In this document: in pieces, positions 21,025 to 31,698 of the stretch | How the letters are laid out: every line of letters starts with the position of its first letter | How positions within the stretch are numbered: position 1 is the stretch's first letter | Program-made: the position numbers and the translations under genes | Notes under the pieces: generated by a model | The model's database searches: none | What the model was told of the DNA's origin: nothing | The model's input: only the letters and a program-made list of their open reading frames with translations | NCBI GenBank assembly: GCA_039566865.1 | Contig: CM076949.1 | Span: 10,393,501 to 10,457,500 of the forward strand | DNA length: 64,000 nucleotides | DNA from: Aurelia coerulea | Taxonomy: Eukaryota > Cnidaria > Scyphozoa > Semaeostomeae > Ulmaridae | Direction: 5' to 3'

Positions 21025-21075
21025 TGTACTTTTGAAGGCCGCCCACCAAAAATAGAACGTCGATATGGAAAGTAA
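21025..21075 (+). pseudogene. Cys-rich short reading frame, 3' part
   Basis: Continues the frame of 18779-18934 after removal of the 2081-bp element and one duplication copy: CTFEGRPPKIERRYGK, then TAA. The in-frame continuation over the junction argues that the insertion disrupted an existing ORF. Confidence 0.35.
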
Positions 21076-21407
21076 AAACTATGTGAGCATATTCATAACC
21101 AATGGAGACACGAGAACACAGACTATTTTCAAGGAGTATTCCTCTTTATAAGTAGCTTATTGAGATAAAAAGGCTGGAACATTGGAATGCTCCAAAAACC
21201 TCTGAGCATCCCCATCTTTGAAGATGTCCGCGCCTTGGTGCTAAAATAGCCTAATATGAGTGAGGCGCCAGTATATCTGAGGTTTCCCTCTAAACCAGTA
21301 TGGAATGTAAGTTTTCCGTGCACCAGACAACAAAATTGTCAATGATCGGTGTGCTCCAATTGGTGTATACCGGGTAGCCCAGCCACTCACATTCGTCTAC
21401 ATGCCCC

Positions 21408-21620
21408 GGAGGCGCATCAATCCAGGGGGGTCCAGGGGCATGCTCCCCCGGAAAAATTTGGATTTACAAAATCTAAAATTATGTAGAACGCAACCAAATT
21501 TTGCTTTTCATTGCTTAGCTTTTTGGCATGGCCATTGTAAATGAATTGAGGGGGGACTAAAATCAAGGGGTCTGGGGGGATGAAGTCCCCAGGAAATTTT
21601 TGAAGGAGACACCCTCTACT
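21408..21620. repeat. hAT-like GC-rich repeat fragment
   Basis: Contains GGGGTCCAGGGGCATGCTCC, GGAAAAATTTGG and CTGGGGGGATGAAGTCCCC. These are the same type of words as in the interiors of the CAGTGGCG elements (for example 50255 and 54045). No ends found. Confidence 0.4.
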
Positions 21621-21744
21621 TTGGCTCAAAACACTTCTGGTGATCTCATATTTGGTGGCGCTAAAAAGAACCTTGACGATTTCTAATTACAGTGTTTTTA
21701 AAGATTAGTATATCCCCAGCAGGACATTTTTGAGTAAGCATCTT

Positions 21745-22572
21745 TTTTTTATATCATTCATCTAAAAAATTTACAATAAATTCTAAAATCTACAATACTT
21801 ATCTAGTTACTATACAACACTATGGGAACGATACCAGGGGGAGCGAAAAACAATGACTACCTCATGGCCAAAAACATAAAGACATATAACGTTAACTTAC
21901 ATGCAACTAAATGTACACTACGAACGATTAGAAAACTAACGGATAAAGGATAATATACTAGATTCTGTCTGATATTAGATGTTGTGTCAAGGTTAGGAAG
22001 AACTAAAAAAAAAAAGTTTACGATTGAAATTGAGATGCATAAAGATGCCTGACATCTAATATGAAACAGAATTTACAAGGAAAACAAAGAACATTCACGT
22101 AAAGGGACTTGGTGGTTGCTAAGAACATAGCTGAAGTTTCAAAAGATCTCAAACAAACCAACCAGTTTCGTGGATGGAACGCAAAGTCAATTAGAGTATA
22201 TTTTTGTTCAAGTCATCAGAAAGGTCTTGATCACCATATAGCAAAAGCTGCGTCAAAGCATCATTTGAAAGGCTAGCGATTTGTACATATGGTTGCAATA
22301 ATTCTACAATTCCAGCAAGAAGATCTCTTCGTTGAACATCAAAAGAAGGGCAGAGCAACAGAAAATGCTCCGTATCCTCGATGCCATCGTTTGTTGGACA
22401 CATTGGGTTTATGGTATCCCTGAAATTTTGCTTGAACTTGTGAAAATTTAACTTACTGAGACCAACCCTAAGTTGAGTAAGATAGGATAATCCTATTGGA
22501 TCATGTATTCCAAAGACAAATTTTGCAGGGGGTCGGATTATTGATAAGATCTTTTTCGTTGGCTTTTAGAAT
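21745..22572 (-). pseudogene. LINE 3' fragment with C-terminal HC motif
   Basis: The minus strand reads FGIHDPIGLSYLTQLRVGLS, then NFRDTINPMCP and DTEHFLLLCPSF near 22350-22403, then LTQLLLYGD. This RLR-GLS...C-P...THFLLxCPxF pattern is the C-terminal region of jockey-superfamily RT proteins. The 3' end is a T-rich tract near 21745. At its 5' side it is cut by the nested element starting at 22583. Confidence 0.7.
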
Positions 22573-23803
22573 GCCTCTCCATGGCCAGGTCGAAAGCGTA
22601 GAAACCGCGGAAATCGCGGAAAATATAATTTTCACTCAGAATGTGATAAAACAGAATTGTATAGTACTAAAACATTCCCTGTTTTTCTGAAGAACTGATG
22701 AACAATGCAAACGACTTTGAAACGAAAAATTTCCGCGGTTTCTTTTCCCCGCTTTCGAGTATGCGCCAATACAAACCTGAAAACGCGGAAAGAAAATGGC
22801 GGAAATCAGCATTTGTGTTTGTTTGCAATGTTCCCAAATAAAACGAGAAGGCATGTATGTATGCATGTATGTATGTAATATTTTGCCATCAAACTAAAAT
22901 ATAACTTGTCATAAAAGAAAATAAATCTAATTACAGTATCTATAAAATTAAAATAATTACAGGCAAAAACTACATATCTAATTTAATAATCTAATTTAAA
23001 ACACCCCATGGTTAAATTTGGCAGGGATAGCATTAAAAGGTCAATGTGACCTTGTTTCCATAATGGTCCCTCATAAAGGCTGTGCAGACGAAGACATTAA
23101 ACGAATGAACAAGGCAAAATGACTTTGAAATGAACAATTTCCGCGTTTTCTTTTCCGTGCTTTCGAGTATGCACCAATGCAAATTCGCAAACGCGGAAAG
23201 TTAAACGCGGAAATCAACAATTTTTGTTTGTTTATTAATTAAATGAACATTAAATGAATACGGCTAGGGCTTAAACTCCCCTCATCGAAAAATGTAAGAG
23301 AACCGCCGCATTCTAAGTTAAATCTATTGAAATAACCTAATGCTGCTTTTTTCGAGATTGATTTCGGTAAGTTATAAAAGTTTTCTAATATGCTTGATGA
23401 AGACATTATGAGTACAGTTAGGGCCTAAATTCCCTTTGCGACGTTACTAAAACACGGAACAAGCGGAACAAGCCTGTAACAAGCGGAAGGCCAAGTCGAA
23501 ACCGCGGAAAACGCGGAAATTGCAGAATATATATTTTTCACTCAGAACGCAATAAACTGAATTATATAGTACTAAAACATCCTCTGTTTTTCTGAATAAC
23601 TGATGAACAATGCAAACGACTTCGAAACGAACAATTTCCACGTTTTCTTTTCCGCGCTTTCGAGTATGCGCCAATACAAACTCGATAATGATAATAATCT
23701 TATTTAAAGTTGGTCTATTTACAATAGTAATATAATCACTAATTTATACCAACTATTTACAAAAAACAACTTTAATAGAAAATATACAAATTTACAATTC
23801 TGG

Positions 23804-26602
23804 CTATTTACAAATCCGGCAATTACACTTATCGCCAAGCCAGTGCTTGATCGCTTTTTTGAAAGCTGCAACTTTTGGAAGTGCTTTTATCTGGTCACTA
23901 AGGGTGTTCCAAAGGAGGCTTCCTCTAAAGGATAATGACTCTATTCCAAATTTTGTTGTTCGTGTTTTTGGCAATCGACATAAATTTTTTGTTCGTAGGT
24001 TGTATTTCACAACCTTTTCTTCATGAAATTCCCAAATATATGAGGGGTTCAAGTTGTTCATTGTTTTGTAAATTTCGATCATCAGTTTCTGGAGATTTTG
24101 AACATGTATTTTCACGCTTTCGCTTTTCTCCAGTAACTCATCAAAGGAAGAGTCATAGTCCTTGAAGAGGATCCTTAGTGCACGTTTGTGTGTGCGGTTT
24201 ATTTCGTTATTAGCAGCTTTCGTAGAAAAAAGCCAGATCAACGGGCAATAGTTGAAATTGGACAGTATTACGGCATTACATATCAACATGGCCTGTGGTC
24301 TTGAGATATAAGTATTTAGCCTTGAGAAGGCATTTATCTTTCTATTTACCTTGGAGCACAAATTTTGTATATGGGCAGTGAAAGTCAACGCGTTGTCAAT
24401 CTCTATGCCCAACAATTTAACCTTATTCGTAGTTAGTATTTTGTTATCATTGATATTGAGACGCAAGGTATTTTTTTCTTTCAATCCAAGAAACATCACT
24501 TGAAATTTGCCAGGGTTTGCTACCATTCCGTTTTCAAAAAACCATTCTATAAGTGCGCTAAGGTCATTTTCCAGCCTTGGGACAATTTCGTCCAGACTAC
24601 AGCCACACGCATAGAGTGTGGTATCATCTGCAAAATTGCACAAGTCTGAGTCTAATTTTAAGAGAAAGATGTCATTGATGAATATATTAAATAATACTGG
24701 TCCCAAAACAGAACCCTGTGGGATTCCCGCTCTAACGATTTGTTGTGAGCTCTTTACCGATCCAATTTTAACCCTTTGCATCCTATTTTTTAGATAGCTA
24801 TAGATCCAGCACAGACTATTTACACTGAATCCATAGGCCTCCAGCTTAGCAATTAGAAGATCATGAGGCAAGCAGTCAAACGCTTTTGACAAATCCATCA
24901 ATATAGTCCCCACTATTCCAGATGAATCCAAACACTTCCTCCATTTTTCAATTACTCTGATTAAAGAGTGCTGGGTGCTATATCCTTCACGAAACGCAGA
25001 GAGAAGATTTGAGAATTTGTTGTCAAAAAATTTGATAATTTGATCTTTTAAGTGTCTCTCATAAATCTTAGATGTCGAAGGAAGAACACTTAGGGTTCTA
25101 TAATTTTCTTTAAGAGTTGCCTCATCCTTTTTGAATATTGAGGATATATCAGCTTCTTTTAGTTTATCCGGAAAGGCTGACTCGTGGATGGCACAGTTTA
25201 TACAGTCTGTCAAGAAAGGGCAAATGACATTTTTGGTTGCTTTGAGCAAGAACGTTGGAATAATTCCACTGTGCGATTTCTTTACATTTAAAGAATCAAG
25301 TTGTTTTTCGACCTCCCATGGGTTTACATGAAAAAATTCAAATTTATCTCCACTGGGTCCATATTTCTGTTTGATTGCTATAATACTGGGGTGCGTATTA
25401 TATTTTTGAATTGCCATAGTTGTCAATTGTTCGATCGTAGTGTCATCTGCCACCTCATGAACCTCTCTAAATGTAGGAGCTATATCCAGACTGTCTGTTA
25501 TATTAGTGAAATATGTATTAAAGCACTCTGCAACCTCTGCGTCCTTCGAGAGTATCTTATCGTCTTCAATCAGGGTGATTTTTTCACTCATAGCATTTGT
25601 ATTTGAAAATAATGGTTTCACAGTTTTCCAAAATTTTTTGTCATTTTCTATCGTCTTCGATTGAATGGATTTAAAATACTCTCGTTTTGTTTTTTTGTTC
25701 AAATTTACAACATGGTTCCTCTGGTCTTTGTAATTTCTAATGTCAGCTTCTCGCTTACTTTCATTTGCAATGTTTTTCAGGTTTGTTCTTTTCATTATAG
25801 CTTTTCGTAATTCCTTGTTCACATGGGGTTTGTTATTTCCCCTTATAAACTTTGTTTTCTTGGGAGCATTTGCTTCCAGTGCATTTTCAAAAGCTGTTTC
25901 GAAATTTGTGTAACTGACCGTTGGCATAGACTGGAGATTTCGCATTAAGTCTAACACAAAGCGCTCTTCTGACCATTTTTTGTAGTTTCGATAAACCAAT
26001 TTTTTTGGAGGAACCTTGCTGTAAGTTGTTTTAAGGATTGTGTATATAAGATGGTGGTGATCACTAAATCCTGTTTCAAACGACTGAGTCTTCATAAGCG
26101 AATGCCGCTTATTCGTCAATATTAAATCAATGCATCGGCCCTTGGACGACTTGAAACATGTAGGCCCTTTGATAATATTTTTGAGATCATGCTTCTCCGA
26201 TAGGGAGCACAGATGTTGGTTGTTTGGTTCCATGTTGAAGTCTCCAAGGACCAATACATTTTCAAATCCAGACAGTCTGTCTAGCAGCTGAAATAGTTGT
26301 TCTATAAAGTAAGCCTGATTTTGATGTGGAGGCCTATAAATTGGCAGCAGCAACCATTTCTGTTTCCTTACATTAATGTCAAATGGGATCACTTGGATAT
26401 CATCTGGAACATTAACGTTCGGAATTTTCCGTGATATGAGGTTGTCTCTAACGTAAACTAATATCCCACCACTGTTTTCTGTCACATCTAGCCTAAGTGG
26501 TTTCTTAAAGCCAAGTATCTGGAACTGGCTGTCAGGGGCTATTCCTCGATATATCAAAGAATGAAATCCTACTAATAGAAATTGAGGGGGCCAACATTTC
26601 AT
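23804..26602 (-). CDS. LINE ORF2: truncated endonuclease plus reverse transcriptase
   Basis: 932 codons, no internal stop. Residues 24-200 are the apurinic-type (EEP) endonuclease without its first part: PDSQFQILGF, GGILVYVRD, LGDFN (119-123), and the GFSDHHH active-site histidine (178-184). The usual N-terminal LNINS and ETK motifs are missing. Residues about 480-740 are the RT: YRTLSVLPS (501-509; usually YRP), LSKAFDCLPHD (571-581), GIPQGSVLGP (626-635) and catalytic FADD (657-660). The C-terminus has RALRILF, SLLWNTL and CNCRIC (zinc knuckle, about 926-931). The first 21 residues come from an inverted copy of the ORF1-tail sequence, not from LINE ORF2. RT looks intact; endonuclease is probably dead. 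Confidence 0.9.
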   Translation of the reverse strand: MKCWPPQFLLVGFHSLIYRGIAPDSQFQILGFKKPLRLDVTENSGGILVYVRDNLISRKIPNVNVPDDIQVIPFDINVRKQKWLLLPIYRPPHQNQAYFIEQLFQLLDRLSGFENVLVLGDFNMEPNNQHLCSLSEKHDLKNIIKGPTCFKSSKGRCIDLILTNKRHSLMKTQSFETGFSDHHHLIYTILKTTYSKVPPKKLVYRNYKKWSEERFVLDLMRNLQSMPTVSYTNFETAFENALEANAPKKTKFIRGNNKPHVNKELRKAIMKRTNLKNIANESKREADIRNYKDQRNHVVNLNKKTKREYFKSIQSKTIENDKKFWKTVKPLFSNTNAMSEKITLIEDDKILSKDAEVAECFNTYFTNITDSLDIAPTFREVHEVADDTTIEQLTTMAIQKYNTHPSIIAIKQKYGPSGDKFEFFHVNPWEVEKQLDSLNVKKSHSGIIPTFLLKATKNVICPFLTDCINCAIHESAFPDKLKEADISSIFKKDEATLKENYRTLSVLPSTSKIYERHLKDQIIKFFDNKFSNLLSAFREGYSTQHSLIRVIEKWRKCLDSSGIVGTILMDLSKAFDCLPHDLLIAKLEAYGFSVNSLCWIYSYLKNRMQRVKIGSVKSSQQIVRAGIPQGSVLGPVLFNIFINDIFLLKLDSDLCNFADDTTLYACGCSLDEIVPRLENDLSALIEWFFENGMVANPGKFQVMFLGLKEKNTLRLNINDNKILTTNKVKLLGIEIDNALTFTAHIQNLCSKVNRKINAFSRLNTYISRPQAMLICNAVILSNFNYCPLIWLFSTKAANNEINRTHKRALRILFKDYDSSFDELLEKSESVKIHVQNLQKLMIEIYKTMNNLNPSYIWEFHEEKVVKYNLRTKNLCRLPKTRTTKFGIESLSFRGSLLWNTLSDQIKALPKVAAFKKAIKHWLGDKCNCRICK

Positions 26603-26720
26603 TCCAGTTTATCATAATCTCTGATTGATCACTTCAACAGTCATAATTGATCAATAGCTCGATCATTTTTGAGCATTGATTTGGAGCAGAGAATGAGGGA
26701 ATCCAAGGGTGCAAGAAAAG

Positions 26721-27242
26721 GAGAGATTGAGAGAATCTTAGGGTGGACAGGGTGGACGGGTGGACGACTTGCACGTGGTACGTCATAGGAAATAAATCGA
26801 GAGATTGAGAGAATCTTAGGGTGGACAGGGTGGACGGGTGGACGACTTGCATGTGGTACGTCATAGGAAAGAAATCGAGAGATTGAGAGAATCTTAGGGT
26901 GGACAGGGTGGACGGGTGGACGACTTGCACGTGGTACGTCATAGGAAAGAAATCGAGAGATTGAGAGAATCTTAGGGTGGACAGGGTGGACGGGTGGACG
27001 ACTTGCACGTGGTACGTCATAGGAAAGAAATCGAGAGATTGAGAGAATCTTAGGGTGGACAGGGTGGACGGGTGGACGACTTGCACGTGGTACGTCATAG
27101 GAAAGAAATCGAGAGATTGAGAGAATCTTAGGGTGGACAGGGTGGACGGGTGGACGACTTGCACGTGGTACGTCATAGGAAATAAATCGAGAGATTGAGA
27201 GAATCTTAGGGTGGACAGGGTGGACGGGTGGACGAGTTGCAT
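26721..27242. repeat. 78-bp minisatellite, left array (about 6.7 units)
   Basis: The unit contains AGGGTGGACAGGGTGGACGG, then a GACTTGCACGTGGTACG stretch and GTCATAGGAAAGAAATC. The period of 78 is divisible by 3, so a 202-codon minus-strand frame of repeated 26-residue units stays open. I do not take this as a gene. Confidence 0.95.
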
Positions 27243-27339
27243 TCTAGTAACACTGATCAGGTCTCTGTCTCGGGACGCATTTCTTTTCGCCAGGAACCAG
27301 GATGACAGAAGTTACGAAGCAAGGGAAGCTTTTGCATGA

Positions 27340-27672
27340 AAATCCTTGATATATTTCTACTCTAATTTCACTTGTTTCCTGTATGATATTACTCATAAGG
27401 TACTTGAGTAATGTCTAAACATTGGAAAGGCTACAAAAACATTGTTTTGAAATGTTCACAAGGGCACATGCAGAGAACAAGAAAATTTTTATGAACCTCC
27501 AAGAGACTCGTAAGAAACTTTGAGTATTCAAAATACGATAATTTTAAGAAACTGTCAGTACTGGACGAAATTCTTAGTTTCTTACAAAAAAATACGTGTA
27601 CTGAAAATCTGATAATTTTAAGAAACTTTCAGACTGGCCAAAATTCTTAGTTTCTTATAAAAAAAATACGTG
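27340..27672. repeat. AAGAAACT-type interspersed repeat
   Basis: Shares TTCACTTGTTTCCTGT, GAAATGTTCA and TAAGAAACT blocks with 6885-7350. It ends AGTTTCTTATAAAAAAAATA followed by CGTGTAGTAG. A mirrored end occurs at 29905. Confidence 0.55.
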
Positions 27673-27873
27673 TAGTAGGCTTGAATTAGCTCTTATTTTA
27701 TTAATATCTAAAGATAAAGCCGACAGCTTACCTTTCAACCATTGAAATCTTAGCTTTCCTATGCATTTCTTAGTCAATGCAGTGGAAATGCATGCATGTA
27801 TTTTTGTAAGAAACTTTTGATTTGAACTTTGACTTTCAGATTATCATACAGTCAAGAAACAGGAGTAATATAA

Positions 27874-28159
27874 CCCGGGGGAGGGGGGTGCTTCGCATAT
27901 TTTGGGTACGGGGACGTGCCATCGGGAAGGGTATCGAATTTTTGTATAAGGAACGGTATCGATTTTCACGATTTTGGTATAAGTATAAGGTCGGATATAA
28001 ATTTTCGGAGGATTGGTATAAGGTCGGGTGTACTTTTTTGGAAAATTGGTATAAGGTCGGGTATAGTTTTTCGGAACATTGCTATAAGGAACGGGTATTT
28101 TTTGGAAGCTTTGATAGCAAGGTCCCGACCACAAATTGGTCAAGTACCCCCTCCCCGGG
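27874..28159. mobile_element. 286-bp CCCGGGGG-ended MITE
   Basis: Starts CCCGGGGGAGGGGGG and ends CCCCCTCCCCGGG, with the perfect 8-bp duplication TAATATAA at 27866-27873 and 28160-28167. Inside are GGGACGTGCCATCG and three to four units of the type TTGGTATAAGGTCGGGTAT. It is a short relative of 8266-9121. Confidence 0.9.
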
Positions 28160-28167
28160 TAATATAA

Positions 28168-29900
28168 GGGATAATATTGAAAAATAAAATCTGAGAAACT
28201 CTTTATTCGTATCCAGGAATATGAATACTTCCGGGACTTCCGCTTTGTTAGCTGCACCATGGCTGCACTTAATTACTCAGTGCTAACAAAAGTTTCTTAC
28301 GTGTTTCTTATATTTTTAATGCCAGAAGTGTAGAGTTGATTTTGTCTTGTCTAACGTGCTCCCAAATTACTTAGTAAGATATCAAAACGAGTAAATAACA
28401 TGATTCGCACTCAAAAAAATGTCCAAACATTTACTTTAACTGTACAATGTCAAAATAATTTTGAGTGCGATAGGAAAATTAAAACTGAAAATTACAGCAG
28501 TTTTTTAGCTTCTTTCAATTCAGGTAGGGTTGTTCCTTAGCTTTCGACAAATTGAGCCTACCGTTTCTTATAAGTGGTTTGTTATGAAAAAGTGAAGTGA
28601 GTGTATATCCTCGTGAAATTTTCATTCAAGTTTCTATTTTCAAAATTTTCCTGGAAAGACCCCATCATTTATGAACCTTTGCTTCTTTAAAAGGCAAATT
28701 CTTCAAAAATGGGCCGCTTTCTTATGTTGTAAAATGATGTAAAGAGCGTGGCCATGAAAAATTTCCCTGGGGCAAGCCAAGCCCCCCGGTCGCCATTCTT
28801 ACTTGCTACGCTTACATCAAGTTTCATTGACTTTTTTCACTGACTACATTGAGACAAATGTGAAATCTTAAAATCAGTCTTCCTTTTTTTAAATCAATTT
28901 GTCCTAGAAATCAAATTTTCTAACCTTCTATCCAATCAAAATTATAAAATTTACCTATAAGCTGCTGGTGCTACCTTTGTTCGCCCAAATCAACCCTATA
29001 GTGGTTGGGCTATCTGACACGTACTATCTTGGTTGTAACGGGGCAACAAAGACCCCCCTCCCCTTTACCTAACTCTTGCCGGGAAATAGATAGAGCAACC
29101 AGATTTGGTGTACTAATAGCCACAGGTATGTACTTTATGAGAATATGAAAATTAACCTAAAATTAGTCATCATTATTGCTTGTGTCAGCATTTTTCCTTT
29201 TGTGGTCAACAAAAGTTACAAAATCGATCAAAATCAGGAAAAATGCGATAAAATATAATTTTGAGCACAATTTCCATCCAAACATGAAAATCATGATCGA
29301 TTACATCAAATAAAACTACCCAGCAAAATATAATTGCAAACTATTGCGATGCTATTTTTTCGCGAAAATTAATATTCGAGAATTGGCGATTTTGACTGAG
29401 CCAGTTCCAGAAAATTGCCTCCCTCCCCCTCATTTGTCAAAATATTTTTACAAAACTTTTTGAGTCGTTGCACAGTACGTAGCAGCAAAAAGTCAGAAAG
29501 TTTCCGGGCCATAGTTGTTCTCCTGGCAGATTTATAACAAAAAATCTACTAGGAGGGGGGCCAAATTTGATAGGGTTAAGAACAAAAGACCAGTATCTCA
29601 AAATTTTAATATAATCAGTTCTACCTTTGTCCGCCAAATTTACAAAAAAGACCACAAACTCAAAGTTTTCGCCAAAGCGACCTTATACTTGTCAATACGA
29701 TCTATAATGGTCAATATTCTTTTTCATCTAAAAAGTTTCTCAAGCTAGAATGTTCCCATTAAGTAGTAATAAACATTTTTGGATGCAGCATGTTTTGAGG
29801 CTAAATGTTTCTAAATTTTTTACTTTATTAATCATAAATATTTCATTAGTAATTTGATTTTGTCCCTAAAAAAGAAGAAAGAGACAAATGATAAACAAAA
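28168..29900. other. No gene; old repeat remnants
   Basis: Around 28600-28860 there is a diverged piece (GAGCGTGGCCATGAAAAATT, then GGGGCAAGCC) related to hAT interiors at 4250-4370 and 57900. The rest is AT-rich with short ORFs only. Confidence 0.5.
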
Positions 29901-29904
29901 ACTA

Positions 29905-30327
29905 CACGTTTTTTTCATAAGAAACTGGTTTATAAGCAACTATTACTACGATGACCAAAAATTTAAGAAACTCTAGTACTACGCTCAAGAATAGTTTAGA
30001 AACTCTTAACATTCAAATTCTGTATGTCTCTTTTATTCTATGTCTCTCTAACAAAGGTACGTTCATCTTTTTTAACTTTTAACTACAAACATTGGTAAAT
30101 TTTTGCCTGAATCTTCATGACTTATTCGTGATGATAATGCCAATGTAAAATGGAAGCCCTTTGTTGAGAAGAAGCCTCAAACTTAACAATATCGCAATTT
30201 TAGGCCAAAAAAATAAGAAACAAATTAAGAAACTTTTACTACTAAAACACCGAAATTTCCATGCAAAATTAAGAAACTTTTAGTACTAAGTGTGGATCCA
30301 AGTTTTTTATAAAAAAAAACGTGTATA
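29905..30327. repeat. AAGAAACT-type interspersed repeat, inverted ends
   Basis: Left end ACTACACGTTTTTTTCATAA followed by GAAACT; right end AGTTTTTTATAAAAAAAAAC followed by GTGTATAC. The interior carries TAAGAAACTCTAGTACTACG and related words. Non-coding. Confidence 0.5.
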
Positions 30328-30547
30328 CCTTTGGATTGAAAATAAAATTGGAATTGGAAATAAAACTTTCATTTTAAAAACATCATGGGTTATAAAATAC
30401 AATTAATGTGGTTCGGGAAATGTACCGATTCAGTCCATGAAACTGTGTTCATCTCAAGTTTTTTATTGGTGAACAATGTGCAAAGAAATAAACAATAACT
30501 CTAGAAATTCACTTCCGCATTAAAACTGGAGTGATCACACGTGCAAT

Positions 30548-31565
30548 AAACGTACCACGTGCAACTTGTCCACCCGTCCACCCTGTCCACCCTTGGATTC
30601 TCTCAGTCTCTGGTTTTCTTTCCTATGACGTACCACGTGCAACTCGTCCACCCGTCCACCCTGTCCACCCTTATATTCTCTCAGTCTCTGGTTTTCTTTC
30701 CTATGACGTACCACGTGCAACTCGTCCACCCGTCCACCCTGTCCACCCTTAGATTCTCTCAGTCTCTGGTTTTCTTTCCTATGACGTACCACGTGCAACT
30801 CGTCCACCCGTCCACCCTGTCCACCCTTATATTCTCTCAGTCTCTGGTTTTCTTTCCTATGACGTACCACGTGCAACTCGTCCACCCGTCCACCCTGTCC
30901 ACCCTTAGATTCTCCAAGTCTCTGGTTTTCTTTCCTATGACGTACCACGTGCAACTCGTCCACCCGTCCACCCTGTCCACCCTTATATTCTCTCAGTCTC
31001 TGGTTTTCTTTCCTATGACGTACCATGTGCAAGTCGTCCACCCGTCCACCCTGTCCACCCTAAGATTCTCTCAATCTCTCGATTTCTTTCCTATGACGTA
31101 CCACGTGCAAGTCGTCCACCCGTCCACCCTGTCCACCCTAAGATTCTCTCAATCTCTCCTTTTCTTTCCTATGACGTACCACGTGCAAGTCGTCCACCCG
31201 TCCACCCTGTCCACCCTAAGATTCTCTCAATCTCTCCTTTTCTTTCCTATGACGTACCACGTGCAAGTCGTCCACCCGTCCACCCTGTCCACCCTAAGAT
31301 TCTCTCAATCACTCGATTTCTTTCCTATGACGTACCACGTGCAACCCGTCCACCCGTCCACCCTGTCCACCCTAAGATTCCCTCAATCTCTCTATTTCTT
31401 TCCTATGACGTACCACGTGCAACCCGTCCACCCGTCCACCCTGTCCACCCTAAGATTCCCTCAATCTCTCGTTTTCTTTCCTATGACGTACCACGTGCAA
31501 CTCGTCCACCCGTCCACCCTAAGATTCTCTCAATCTCTCGTTTTCTTTCCTTTGACGTACCACAT
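30548..31565. repeat. 78-bp minisatellite, right array (about 13 units)
   Basis: Inverted relative to 26721-27242. Units read TGACGTACCACGTGCAA, then GTCCACCCGTCCACCCTGTC and CACCCTAAGATTCTC. Variants (TATATTCTC, TAGATTCTC, TAAGATTCC) alternate in patches, and the last units lack part of the sequence. Open frames of 346 codons (+) and 168 codons (-) reflect only the 3n period. Confidence 0.95.
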
Positions 31566-31698
31566 GAAATTTCTGATATTGATGAATCGGAGATCATGAC
31601 TCTCCTTGCTATTCATGGTATTTTCAGTTGTTTCTGATTAATGATTACTCTGATAGAGCTGTTGATTAGTAGTTATTTTGATATTGATGAATCAGAGA

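Noticed and set aside
26634..27242. 202-codon minus-strand repeat ORF
   Set aside because: Same minisatellite in the inverted array; open only because 78 is a multiple of three.
26721..31565. CRISPR-like array
   Set aside because: Units are contiguous 78-bp tandem repeats without spacers, in a eukaryotic retroelement setting.
30559..31599. 346-codon ORF with repeated 26-residue units
   Set aside because: It is the 78-bp minisatellite read through. Opposite-strand and other frames are open too, and codon content does not suggest selection.
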